Below, one piece after another: positions 7,363 through 15,712 of a stretch of DNA of 64,000 nucleotides; the first letter of the stretch is position 1; each line of letters opens with the position of its first letter. The notes beneath the pieces were generated by a model, which ran no database searches, was not told the origin of the DNA, and saw only the letters and a list, made by a program, of their open reading frames with translations. The stretch comes from JABWAM01 sp964653025 (GTDB taxonomy: Bacteria; Verrucomicrobiota; Verrucomicrobiia; JABWAM01), in assembly GCA_964653025.1 (NCBI GenBank), contig CAZZBZ010000003.1, forward strand, positions 27,184-91,183, written 5' to 3'. Made by a program: the position numbers and the translations under genes.

Positions 7363-9732
7363 GTGTCGGGGAAGCGCGAAAATATCCGCCTTCGCCTCGC
7401 GCTGCGCGGGGCGGTGCAGGGGGTGGGGTTTCGTCCCTTCGTCTTTCGCCTCGCGGAAGAACTCGGACTCGCGGGGATCGCGCGCAACACCCCGCAAGGA
7501 CTGCTCGTCGAGGTGGAGGGGACGCCCGCCGCCATCGCGTCCTTCCGCGAGCGTATTACCAAGGACAAACCGTCCCGTGCCGCGATCCACGGTGTTGAGA
7601 CTTGGACGCTCGATCCACACGGGCGGAAAGGCTTTGAGATTGTGGAGAGCGACTCCGACGGGGAACGCGGCCCGTTCGTTCTGCCCGACATCGCCCCGTG
7701 CGCGGACTGCCTGCGGGAAATTTTTGATCCCGCGAACCGTCGGCACCGCTACCCGTTCACCAACTGCACCAACTGCGGTCCCCGATTCACGATCATCGAG
7801 GCGCTGCCCTACGACCGCGCGAACACGACGATGCGGGACTTTGAGATGTGCCCGTCCTGCCGGGCCGAGTATGAGAACCCCGCCGACCGGCGCTTCCATG
7901 CGCAGCCGAATGCGTGCCCCGACTGCGGCCCGCAACTCTCACTCTGGGACAGGCAGGGGAAGGTTCTCGCGGAAAAGGATGCCGCATTGCGCGGCGCGGC
8001 CCAAGCCGTGCGGGAGGGGAAGATCGTCGCGGCGAAGGGGGTGGGGGGCTTCCATCTCATCTGCGACGCTCGGGACGATGTCGCGGTGCGGCACTTGCGC
8101 GAGCGAAAGCATCGCGAGGAGAAACCTCTCGCGGTGATGGTCGCCGACCTCGCAGCGGCGCAGGCGCTTTGCGAGGTCTCGTCCGAGGAGGCGGCGTTGC
8201 TCTCCGGTTCGGAAGCTCCCATCCTCCTGCTCCGGAAATCGGAAATCAAAAATCAGAAATCAGAAATCAGCCGCAGAATCGCTCCCGCGAATCCGCGGCT
8301 GGGCCTCCTGCTCCCCTCCTCGCCGCTCCACCACCTCCTCTGCCGCGAGCTCGGTTTTCCGATTGTCGCAACGAGCGGAAACCTCTCGGATGAGCCGATC
8401 TGCACCGATGAGCATGAGGTACGGGAACGACTGCAGGGTATCGCCGACATTTTTCTCGTTCACGACCGCGCGATCACGCGCCATGTGGACGATTCCATCC
8501 TTCGCATCGTGGATGGGCGGGAGGTCATGCTTCGCCGCGCCCGCGGGTACGCCCCGATGCCGCTGTCCATTCCCTCTTCGGGGAAGGTGATTCTGGGAGT
8601 CGGGGCTCACCTGAAGAATGCGATCTGCCTTGCCCGGGGCAAGGAGGCGATCGTCAGCCAGCACCTCGGCGACATGGATACGACGGAATCGCGCGCCGCC
8701 TTCGAGCGAGCGGTGGAGGACGTCCAGCGGCTTCACGCGACGCGGGCAGCGGAGGTCGCCTGCGACCTGCATCCCGACTACGCGACGACCGCGTTTGCCC
8801 ATGGTCTGGGCTTGCCCGTGGTGGCCATCCAACATCACGTGGCCCACGCGGCAGCCTGCCTGGCCGAAAACGAATGGGAAGGTCCGGCGCTGGCCGTGGT
8901 CTGGGATGGCACGGGCTACGGCCCTGACGGAACCGTTTGGGGCGGAGAGTTTTTGCGCGTTGATGGGAAAAACTGGGGGCGGGTGGCGCACTTGCGACGG
9001 TTCCGACTTCCCGGAGGTGAGGCCTCGGTGCGCGAACCCCGTCGGAGCGCATTCGGCCTCCTTGCGGAGATTGGGGCGAAGTCAATGGGGGTGGAGGCGG
9101 CCTTCACCGACGAGGAGCGGCGAGTGATTGCCTCGATGTTGGAGCGGGGGGTGAACGTCCCTTGGACGACGAGCGCCGGGAGGCTCTTTGACGCCGTGGC
9201 CGCGATCGTCGGCTTACGCCAACGCCACGCCTTCGAGGCGCAGGCCGCGATGGAACTCGAGTGGGCGGCGGAGGCCGCCGGTGAACTGAAACCGTATCCG
9301 ATCCGCTTGCTTCCGCCAGTAGGGCAAGCGCGTCGCTTGCCAGGGGTGGAGGACGGCAATCCGCCTGAGGCGGACGGTTGCCCTACAGCGCAAAGCGCGT
9401 CTGGTCCGTCTTGGGTTTTAGATTGGCAACCCCTCATCGAGGCGATCCTCGCCGACGTGGCGAAGGGACGGGCTGTCCCCAAGATCGCTGCGGCGTTCCA
9501 CGCTTCCCTCGCGCAGGGGATTGTCGAGGTTGCCCGCGCGATCGGGGAGAAACGCGTGGCGCTGACCGGCGGCTGTTTTCAGAACGGGGTGCTCCTCTCC
9601 CTGTCTACCCGCGCGCTCCGCGCCGCGGGTTTCCAGGTCCTCCTCCACCAACGCCTGCCGCCGAACGACGGGTGCATCGCCTATGGGCAAGTTGTGACCG
9701 CTTGCCGCCGGGGGTGTGTGCCTCTAGCATGA
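7363..9732 (+). CDS. hypF: Carbamoyltransferase HypF with two in-frame repeat-derived insertions
   Basis: Makes the CN ligand precursor for the [NiFe] centre by carbamoylating HypE. I take GTG 7363, five bases past the hypB stop. It starts the acylphosphatase domain (GAVQGVGFRPFVFRLA), and 789 residues fit the family (about 750-780). Order of domains: acylphosphatase 8-95; two CxxC-x18-CxxC zinc fingers (CADCLREIF, NCTNCGPRF, CPSCRAEYE, CPDCGPQL); YrdC-like domain; Kae1-like carbamoyltransferase with QHHVAHAAAC and LTGGCFQNGV. Two low-complexity insertions interrupt conserved regions: SEIKNQKSEI (about 8233-8270) and a palindromic stretch at 9319-9386. Both keep the frame, so the gene may still work. 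Confidence 0.93.
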   Translation: MSGKRENIRLRLALRGAVQGVGFRPFVFRLAEELGLAGIARNTPQGLLVEVEGTPAAIASFRERITKDKPSRAAIHGVETWTLDPHGRKGFEIVESDSDGERGPFVLPDIAPCADCLREIFDPANRRHRYPFTNCTNCGPRFTIIEALPYDRANTTMRDFEMCPSCRAEYENPADRRFHAQPNACPDCGPQLSLWDRQGKVLAEKDAALRGAAQAVREGKIVAAKGVGGFHLICDARDDVAVRHLRERKHREEKPLAVMVADLAAAQALCEVSSEEAALLSGSEAPILLLRKSEIKNQKSEISRRIAPANPRLGLLLPSSPLHHLLCRELGFPIVATSGNLSDEPICTDEHEVRERLQGIADIFLVHDRAITRHVDDSILRIVDGREVMLRRARGYAPMPLSIPSSGKVILGVGAHLKNAICLARGKEAIVSQHLGDMDTTESRAAFERAVEDVQRLHATRAAEVACDLHPDYATTAFAHGLGLPVVAIQHHVAHAAACLAENEWEGPALAVVWDGTGYGPDGTVWGGEFLRVDGKNWGRVAHLRRFRLPGGEASVREPRRSAFGLLAEIGAKSMGVEAAFTDEERRVIASMLERGVNVPWTTSAGRLFDAVAAIVGLRQRHAFEAQAAMELEWAAEAAGELKPYPIRLLPPVGQARRLPGVEDGNPPEADGCPTAQSASGPSWVLDWQPLIEAILADVAKGRAVPKIAAAFHASLAQGIVEVARAIGEKRVALTGGCFQNGVLLSLSTRALRAAGFQVLLHQRLPPNDGCIAYGQVVTACRRGCVPLA
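9319..9386. repeat. Composite palindromic repeat inside hypF
   Basis: The ends are inverted repeats gtagggcaa and ttgccctac. Between them lie two further palindromes, ggcaagcg-cgt-cgcttgcc (9323-9341) and tccgcctgaggcgga (about 9359-9373). The element keeps the hypF frame and encodes a Pro/Gly-rich loop in the Kae1-like domain. The design matches intergenic REP/MITE-like repeats; a related ccgct-cag-gcgg palindrome occurs at 33381-33406. Confidence 0.75.
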
Positions 9733-9738
9733 AGTGCC

Positions 9739-10008
9739 ATGTGCCTTGCCGTTCCCGGTAAAATTCTCGACGTCCGTGGCGACGACCCGATCACGCGCGT
9801 TGGACGCGTGGACTTCGGGGGTGTCGCGCGGGAGGTCTCGCTCGCCTATGTGCCTGAGGCGAAGGTGGGCGATTACGTGATCATCCACGTCGGCTTCGCC
9901 CTTAGCGTGGTGGATGAGGAGGAGGCGGCGCGCACGCTTGCCTACTTCAAGGAACTCGGCGAGATCGAGGAGGGCCTCGGCACCGCCGAGAACCCGGCCG
10001 CCGGCTGA
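9739..10008 (+). CDS. hypC: Hydrogenase maturation chaperone HypC
   Basis: An 89-residue HypC/HupF protein. It starts MCLAVPGKI, with the essential Cys2 exposed after Met removal, and has the family GVAREVSLAYVPEAKVGDYVIIHVGFALS core. With HypD it assembles the Fe(CN)2CO unit and hands it to the hydrogenase large subunit. It follows hypF by six bases and precedes hypD by 40, consistent with one transcript. It could also be the HybG-type paralogue; nothing in the sequence separates these. Confidence 0.96.
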   Translation: MCLAVPGKILDVRGDDPITRVGRVDFGGVAREVSLAYVPEAKVGDYVIIHVGFALSVVDEEEAARTLAYFKELGEIEEGLGTAENPAAG

Positions 10009-10048
10009 CTTCTCATCGTTCATCGTTTCTCCTTCTGCATTTCCCCTG

Positions 10049-11140
10049 ATGCGCTTCATGGATGAATACCGCGATGCGGCCTCGGCGCGGGCCCTCGCGG
10101 CGGCCATCGCGAAGGATGCGAAGAACCTTTGGACGATCATGGAGGTCTGCGGGGGGCAGACCCATGCGATCGTTCGTTTTGGGCTCGATGAACTCCTCCC
10201 GAAGAACGTCACGCTCGTCCATGGCCCGGGCTGCCCGGTGTGCGTCACGCCCATCGAGTTGATTGACAAGGCGGTGGAGATCGCGGGGAAGCCCGGCGTC
10301 ATCTTCTGTTCCTTCGGTGACATGCTTCGCGTCCCGGGTTCGCGCGGCGATCTCCAGCGGGCGAAGGCGGCGGGGGGTGACGTTCGCGCGGTCTATTCCC
10401 CGCTGGACGCCGTGAAACTTGCGCAGGCCAACCCCGGACGCGAGGTGGTGTTCTTCGCGGTGGGTTTCGAGACCACCGCCCCTGCGAACGCGATGGCGGT
10501 GCGCCAGGCGCGGGACCTCGGGTTGAAGAACTTCTCGATCCTCGTCTCACACGTGCTCGTCCCGCCCGCGATCGAGGCGATCCTGTCGTCGTCCACGAAC
10601 CGGGTGCAGGGCTTTCTTGCGGCGGGTCATGTCTGCACGGTGATGGGCTGGGAGGAGTATGCGCCGCTCGCGGCGAAGCACCGTGTGCCGATCGTGGTCA
10701 CGGGCTTCGAGCCGACCGACATCCTGCAAGGGGTGCTGATGTGCATCCGTCAGCTCGAATCCGGCCGCGCCGAGGTGGAGAACGCCTATGCGCGCGTGGT
10801 CTGCCGCGAGGGAAATCGCCCTGCGCAGGAGATGATCCGCGAAGTCTTCGAGGTCGGGCCGCGGAACTGGCGGGGGATCGGGGCGATCCCGCGGAGCGGT
10901 CTCGCGCTGCGTGGGCCATACGTGGCGTTCGACGCCGAGCGGCGGTTTGGCGTCGCGGCGATGACCTCCGGGGACTCGGCAGAATGCCTCAGCGGGCTCG
11001 TCCTGCAGGGGGTGAAGAAGCCGTCGGACTGTCCGGCGTTCGGGACGCGCTGCACGCCCGAGCATCCGCTCGGGGCGACGATGGTCTCGGGCGAGGGCGC
11101 CTGCGCCGCCTACCATCGCTACCGCGCCCGGCAGGATTGA
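10049..11140 (+). CDS. hypD: Hydrogenase maturation protein HypD
   Basis: Iron-sulfur scaffold for building the Fe(CN)2CO centre, 363 residues from ATG 10049. It carries the conserved EVCGGQTHAIVRFGL, GPGCPVCVTP and GFETTAP motifs, and the C-terminal [4Fe-4S] Cys set in CLSGLVLQGVKKPSDCPAFG followed by RCTPEHPLG and GEGAC. It is the last gene of the run. The next gene (11166) points the other way, so hypE and hypA, normally next in line, are not here and no hydrogenase structural gene is in the window. Confidence 0.96.
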   Translation: MRFMDEYRDAASARALAAAIAKDAKNLWTIMEVCGGQTHAIVRFGLDELLPKNVTLVHGPGCPVCVTPIELIDKAVEIAGKPGVIFCSFGDMLRVPGSRGDLQRAKAAGGDVRAVYSPLDAVKLAQANPGREVVFFAVGFETTAPANAMAVRQARDLGLKNFSILVSHVLVPPAIEAILSSSTNRVQGFLAAGHVCTVMGWEEYAPLAAKHRVPIVVTGFEPTDILQGVLMCIRQLESGRAEVENAYARVVCREGNRPAQEMIREVFEVGPRNWRGIGAIPRSGLALRGPYVAFDAERRFGVAAMTSGDSAECLSGLVLQGVKKPSDCPAFGTRCTPEHPLGATMVSGEGACAAYHRYRARQD

Positions 11141-11165
11141 GCAGATCGACGGGAAGCTGCGGAGG

Positions 11166-12383
11166 TCACGATCTGGCGGTCCGCATCCAGTCGGGGGGCG
11201 GCTGGTTTTCCGCGAGGCGATCGAGGACCGCAAGGGAGAGGATCGCGGAGCGGGGGAGATGGAAGGGGTCCTTCACGGGTAGGGCAATGATCTCCTCGGT
11301 GGGGCGTCCCTGGCGGTCGAGGCGCTGGTGCCACTCTCCGTGGTTTGGCACGGGGTGGTGGGCCCAACTCCATTCATGGACGCGCCAGTACCATTCCATG
11401 CACCACGGTTCGCGGGTGAGGTCGTGGGCGAGGAGCAGGGCGTAGAGCGCCTCGGTGTGCGGCCACCATGCCTTTTTCTCGGCGTGCTTCCACCAAGGGG
11501 TACCTCCGTCAGCATCGATCCCGAGAAAGATGCCCCCAAACTCCTTGTCCCAGCCCGCCTCCAAGAGCCAGCGCACGACCTCGACCGCACGGCGAACGAG
11601 GGCGGCGTCCTTGCGGCGGCGTGCCTGGTGCATGACAAACCACGCCATCTCGATCCCATGCCCGGGGACCACGGCGCGGCCGGGGGGCGTGTTTACTTCC
11701 GTGTTGCCGGGGCCGAGGTGCTCGAGAACGAGGCGGCGCGACGGACGGGTATGATGGTTGATTACGCGGTCGAGGCATCCATCCACGAAGGCGAGCACAT
11801 CCTGCTCAGGGGCGATCTCGGCAATCTCCTGGGCGACCTCGATGCCAATCATCGGGATGCCATGAACCCACTCGATTCCCTCGGGCTTCGAGTAGGGGGC
11901 AAAGGCGTCGAAGGCGGGATCCTTGAGCCGCGCCATTGCGGAACGTAGGGCGGTGAGCGCCTCGTCAAGGTGCTGTTTTTCACGGGTGGCGCGATAGAGT
12001 TCCCCCAGCCCATAGGCTGCAAAAAATTCGGTATAGATGCTTGTGGCGCCCTGCAGATGATTGCCTTCGCGCGAGACGAGAAAGGCGTATCCGCCTTTTG
12101 CGTCGCGCCCGTGCTTGAGGATGAAGTCGGCGGTGGTGCGGGCAACTTGGAGCAGGTCGGCCCTCGGCTCGATGCGGTTGTAGATCGCGGAGAATGACCA
12201 GACCGCGCGGCACTGGGACCACATGTACTTGTCTGTGGAAAGGAGGGAGCCGTCATCGCGCATGCAACTCAAGACCCCACCGAACTCGCGGTCGATCCCG
12301 TGTCGGAGCCAGAAGGGGACGAAGTCCTTCAGGAGAAGATGGCGCCAGGTTGAGCGGAGCTCATGGAAGGAGGGGGCTTTCAT
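11166..12383 (-). CDS. N-acylglucosamine 2-epimerase (AGE) family protein
   Basis: A 405-residue (alpha/alpha)6-barrel protein of the AGE / cellobiose 2-epimerase family. The ATG at 12383 gives the common start with LRHGIDREFGGVLSCM. Family signatures are the Arg and Trp in DKYMWSQCRAVWSFS, the GHGIEMAWF catalytic-His segment, and KAWWPHTEALYALL with its His near the C-terminus. It would epimerise the C2 of an N-acyl or free sugar; the closer subfamily cannot be told from here. It is convergent with hypD, 25 bases apart. The upstream 150 bases hold no gene. Confidence 0.9.
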   Translation of the reverse strand: MKAPSFHELRSTWRHLLLKDFVPFWLRHGIDREFGGVLSCMRDDGSLLSTDKYMWSQCRAVWSFSAIYNRIEPRADLLQVARTTADFILKHGRDAKGGYAFLVSREGNHLQGATSIYTEFFAAYGLGELYRATREKQHLDEALTALRSAMARLKDPAFDAFAPYSKPEGIEWVHGIPMIGIEVAQEIAEIAPEQDVLAFVDGCLDRVINHHTRPSRRLVLEHLGPGNTEVNTPPGRAVVPGHGIEMAWFVMHQARRRKDAALVRRAVEVVRWLLEAGWDKEFGGIFLGIDADGGTPWWKHAEKKAWWPHTEALYALLLAHDLTREPWCMEWYWRVHEWSWAHHPVPNHGEWHQRLDRQGRPTEEIIALPVKDPFHLPRSAILSLAVLDRLAENQPPPDWMRTARS

Positions 12384-12534
12384 CGAACAACCTTGTAGCA
12401 GGGGCGGCAGGGGTGCGGCAACCGCGACTCCGATTAAGGACGTGAATGGGGGGTAGCGCCACAACTCGCCAGCGTACTTTCCTTGGGGTAGCCCGTCTTC
12501 CGTGACGGAGATCTGGCCGCGGTTACGGGGGCAC

Positions 12535-14319
12535 CTACATCTCCTCGATGGTCTCGATGCCGAGGAGGCCGAGGCCGCGCTGGAGGGTGCGAGCGGTGAG
12601 GTCGCAAAGGAGGAGGCGCGTCGCCCGCTCCGGCTCCGGGGCCTTGAGGACGGGGCATGCCTCGTAGAACTGGCTGAACCGGGTCGAGAGATCGTAGAGA
12701 TAGCTGGCGAGGAGATGCGGGCGCGCATCGTCGAGGACGGAGTGGACCGCGTCCCCGAACTGGATCAGTTTTTTGGCGAGGACGAGTTCCGCGTCATGGG
12801 AGAAGGAAAGCGGGGGCCGGTTCGCCCCGCGTTCCGCGTGAAGCGGCTGCCCAACGGAGAAGGACCCGCTCTGGCGGAAAATGGAGCGGATGCGAACGTA
12901 GGCGTAGACGAGGTAGGGGGCGGTGTTGCCCTGGAGGGCAAGCAGCTTCTTCCAGTCGAAGACGTAGTCGAGGTTGCGATTCTGGCTGAGGTCGGCGTAT
13001 TTCACCGCACCGATGCCGATCACGCGCGCGGCGACGGCCTTTGTCTCCGCAGGAAGGGAGGGGTTTTTCTCAACGAGGATCTTGAGTGCCCGGGCCTCGG
13101 CTTCGTCGAGAAGGTCGGTCAGCTTGATCGGATCGCCCGAGCGCGTCTTGATGGGTTTCTTGTCCTCCCCGAGGATGCTGCCGAAGACGATGTGGCGCAG
13201 GGTGGGGGAGGGGCGCGACCCGTCGAGCAGGGTGTTGGCAGGGGTGGCCGCCCATTTCGTCACGGCCGCGAAGAGTTGCTTGAAGTGAAGTTGCTGGCGG
13301 CCATCGGTGACGTACAGAATCTCGTCTGCTTTCCACTCGTGGACGCGGAAGCGCACGGTCGCGAGGTCAGTCGTTGCGTAGAGGAAGGCGCCATCCGTTT
13401 TTCGGATCATCATCGGCGCAGCGTCCTTTAGTCCGGGATCATTGGGGAAGAAGACGCAAATTGCCCCCTCGCTCTCTTCCGCGAGGCCGAGTTGCTGGAA
13501 CTCCGCGACGACTCTCCCGAGCATGGGGTTGTAGAAGCTCTCGCCGAGGTGGTGGTCGAAGGCCACGCCGAGGCGGTCGTACGATTTTTTAAACTCCGCG
13601 AGTGAGAGTTCCGCGATTTCCTTCCAGATACGGAGGTTCTCTGGATCGCCGGCGTGGAGCGCCGCTAACTCGCGGCGGGCGGTGTCGCGGACCGCCTCGT
13701 CGGTCGCCGCCTGCCCGCTTACGAGGCGGTAGAGGCGCTCGAACTCCGCCACGGGGTCGCGCTTCTCCGCTGCGCGGTCGAGGTGGTTCTTGTAGCCGTG
13801 GATGATCATTCCAAACTGGGTGCCCCAGTCGCCGACATGGTTGTCGGTGATCACTTCATGGCCGACGGCGCGAGCGACTCGAGCAAGAGTGTCGCCGAGA
13901 AACGTGGATCGGATATGGCCCACGTGCATCGCCTTCGCGGTGTTCGGGCTGGAGAAATCCACAACGATCCTGCGGGACTTCGCGACCGGGGCGATCCCGT
14001 GCCGCGGGTCCTCGGCCATGTCGGAGAGTTGGGCAACCACGCGGGAGGGCAGGAGATGAAAGTTGATGAACCCGGGGCCGGCGACCTCGACCTTCGCGCA
14101 GAGGTCCTCGAGCTTGAGGGCGGCGACGAGGGTTGCCGCGAGATCGCGGGGGTTCTTCTTCATCGCGGCGGCGGCAAGCATTGCCGCATTGGACTGGTAG
14201 TCCCCGAAGCGCGGGTCCTGGCAGGCGGTCACGGCGGGCTCCGCCACCGGATGCCCGGGGCAGGCCGCATCGAGCGCCGGGGAAATCGCCCGGGCCAGGA
14301 TTTGTCGCATATCGTTCAT
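12535..14319 (-). CDS. argS: Arginyl-tRNA synthetase
   Basis: Class Ia synthetase charging tRNA-Arg, about 594 residues. The N-terminal Add-1 tRNA-binding domain is followed by the HIGH region SSPNTAKAMHVGHIRST, an Arg-pocket GDWGTQFGM stretch, and the C-terminal anticodon-binding domain with NLDYVFDWKKLLALQG and APYLVYAYVRIRSI. The start is uncertain: ATGs at 14355, 14328, 14319 and 14310 are all in frame and none has a clear ribosome site. I use 14319 because the family begins a few residues before the first helix. The divergent M42 peptidase starts 93 bases away. Confidence 0.95.
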   Translation of the reverse strand: MNDMRQILARAISPALDAACPGHPVAEPAVTACQDPRFGDYQSNAAMLAAAAMKKNPRDLAATLVAALKLEDLCAKVEVAGPGFINFHLLPSRVVAQLSDMAEDPRHGIAPVAKSRRIVVDFSSPNTAKAMHVGHIRSTFLGDTLARVARAVGHEVITDNHVGDWGTQFGMIIHGYKNHLDRAAEKRDPVAEFERLYRLVSGQAATDEAVRDTARRELAALHAGDPENLRIWKEIAELSLAEFKKSYDRLGVAFDHHLGESFYNPMLGRVVAEFQQLGLAEESEGAICVFFPNDPGLKDAAPMMIRKTDGAFLYATTDLATVRFRVHEWKADEILYVTDGRQQLHFKQLFAAVTKWAATPANTLLDGSRPSPTLRHIVFGSILGEDKKPIKTRSGDPIKLTDLLDEAEARALKILVEKNPSLPAETKAVAARVIGIGAVKYADLSQNRNLDYVFDWKKLLALQGNTAPYLVYAYVRIRSIFRQSGSFSVGQPLHAERGANRPPLSFSHDAELVLAKKLIQFGDAVHSVLDDARPHLLASYLYDLSTRFSQFYEACPVLKAPEPERATRLLLCDLTARTLQRGLGLLGIETIEEM

Positions 14320-14411
14320 GGGGCGCATTGGAGCGAAGGCATGGGCGATTTCCAATTGCCGATTTCCTTCGTGCTGGAAAAAAGGGGCAGGGTGCGCGAG
14401 GGTCGAGTGAC

Positions 14412-15479
14412 ATGAGACCCGAGAGCCTTGATTTCCTGAAGTCCCTCCTGAATACGGTGAGCGTCACGAGCCAGGAGCGTCCGGCCCAGCGCGTCTGGCG
14501 CGACTATGCGAAGCGCTTCGCGGACCGCGTGGAGAGCGACGCCTATGGCAACGTCTTCGCATGGCTTAACGAGGGGGGATCCCCGAAGATCATGGTGACG
14601 GGGCACTCCGACGAGATCGGTTTCATGGTCCAGCATATTTCGAAGGAGGGCTTCATTTATTTCACCGGGGTGGGAGGCGTGGATCCCTCCCTCGTGCGGG
14701 GGCAGCGGATGGTCATCCAGACGCGGCAGGGCCCCGTGGCCGGGGTTACCGGCACGCTCGCGCCCCACATGCAAGACCGCGATGCGAAGCCCGAGGTTCC
14801 GAAACTCCATGACTGCTTTCTCGACATCGGGGCCAAGGATGGCAAGGAGGCCGCGAAACTGGTGAGGGTGGGGGACGTGATCACGTTCGCCGCTGGTTTC
14901 GAGAGGCTGCGGGGCGAACTCGCGGTCGCGCGTGGTTGCGACAATCGGATCGGGATCTTTGCGGCGGCGGAGGTGCTCCGCCTCCTTCACGGGGAGAAGA
15001 AGCTCAACGCTTGCGTGGTGGCGGTTTCCACGGTGCAGGAGGAGATCGGTCTCCACGGTGCGGCGATGGCCGGGTACCGCGTGCACCCGGATGCGGCGCT
15101 GGTGGCCGACGTTGGGCAGGCGACCGATATCCCCCTGGTGAATCGGAAGCGATTTGGGGACGTGAAACTCGGGAAGGGGCCGATCCTCGGGATCGGGAGC
15201 GCAAACCATCCCGTGCTGGTGGAGCGCCTTGAGTTGGTGGCAAAGAAAAAGAAAATCCCGCTGCAGTTCTCGACCGATCCGCGATGGACGGGGACCGACG
15301 CGGATGCGATTTTCGTCCAGCGCGGGGGCATCCCGTCGGCAACCATCGGCCTGCCGAACCGCTACATGCACTCGCCCGTGGAAGTGATCCACCTCGGGGA
15401 TCTCGAGAAGATGGCGAATCTCATGGCGGGCTTCTGCCTCGAAGCGAAGAAAGGGGAGAAGTTCGCAGTGCAACTGTGA
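14412..15479 (+). CDS. M42-family metal aminopeptidase
   Basis: A 355-residue tetrahedral aminopeptidase / glutamyl aminopeptidase homologue acting in the cytoplasm on short peptides. The metal and catalytic residues are all visible: His65 in TGHSDEIG, Asp in GCDNRIG near 175, the Glu pair in VQEEIGLHG near 212, Asp in VADVGQ near 234, and His in YMHSPVEVIHLGDLE near 319. The start at 14412 is chosen because MRPESLDFLKSLLN matches the first family helix. It is divergent from argS. Some relatives are called endoglucanase M, but M42 peptidase is the better-supported family name. Confidence 0.93.
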   Translation: MRPESLDFLKSLLNTVSVTSQERPAQRVWRDYAKRFADRVESDAYGNVFAWLNEGGSPKIMVTGHSDEIGFMVQHISKEGFIYFTGVGGVDPSLVRGQRMVIQTRQGPVAGVTGTLAPHMQDRDAKPEVPKLHDCFLDIGAKDGKEAAKLVRVGDVITFAAGFERLRGELAVARGCDNRIGIFAAAEVLRLLHGEKKLNACVVAVSTVQEEIGLHGAAMAGYRVHPDAALVADVGQATDIPLVNRKRFGDVKLGKGPILGIGSANHPVLVERLELVAKKKKIPLQFSTDPRWTGTDADAIFVQRGGIPSATIGLPNRYMHSPVEVIHLGDLEKMANLMAGFCLEAKKGEKFAVQL

Positions 15480-15712
15480 GAATCCGTATCCGGGGTCAAT
15501 CCAGTTCTTAGGCGGCGGTCGTGGCGGGACTTTCTCTTTGGCCGGTGTTGCAATAGCTACTGGCTATCGGGTCTTGAGCAGAAAAGCAGGAGAAACGCCG
15601 ATTGCCAGTTCTGGAGGGAGACGCTTCTTCGCTGCCATCTATCTGCTTGTGGAGGGAGTTTTCTGGATCGGCCAATCTGAGATTGGCTATTGGCGATTGG
15701 ACATTCGGCCCG

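Noticed and set aside
8233..8275. Short tandem repeats as a CRISPR array
   Set aside because: Units are about ten bases with no spacers and lie inside hypF.
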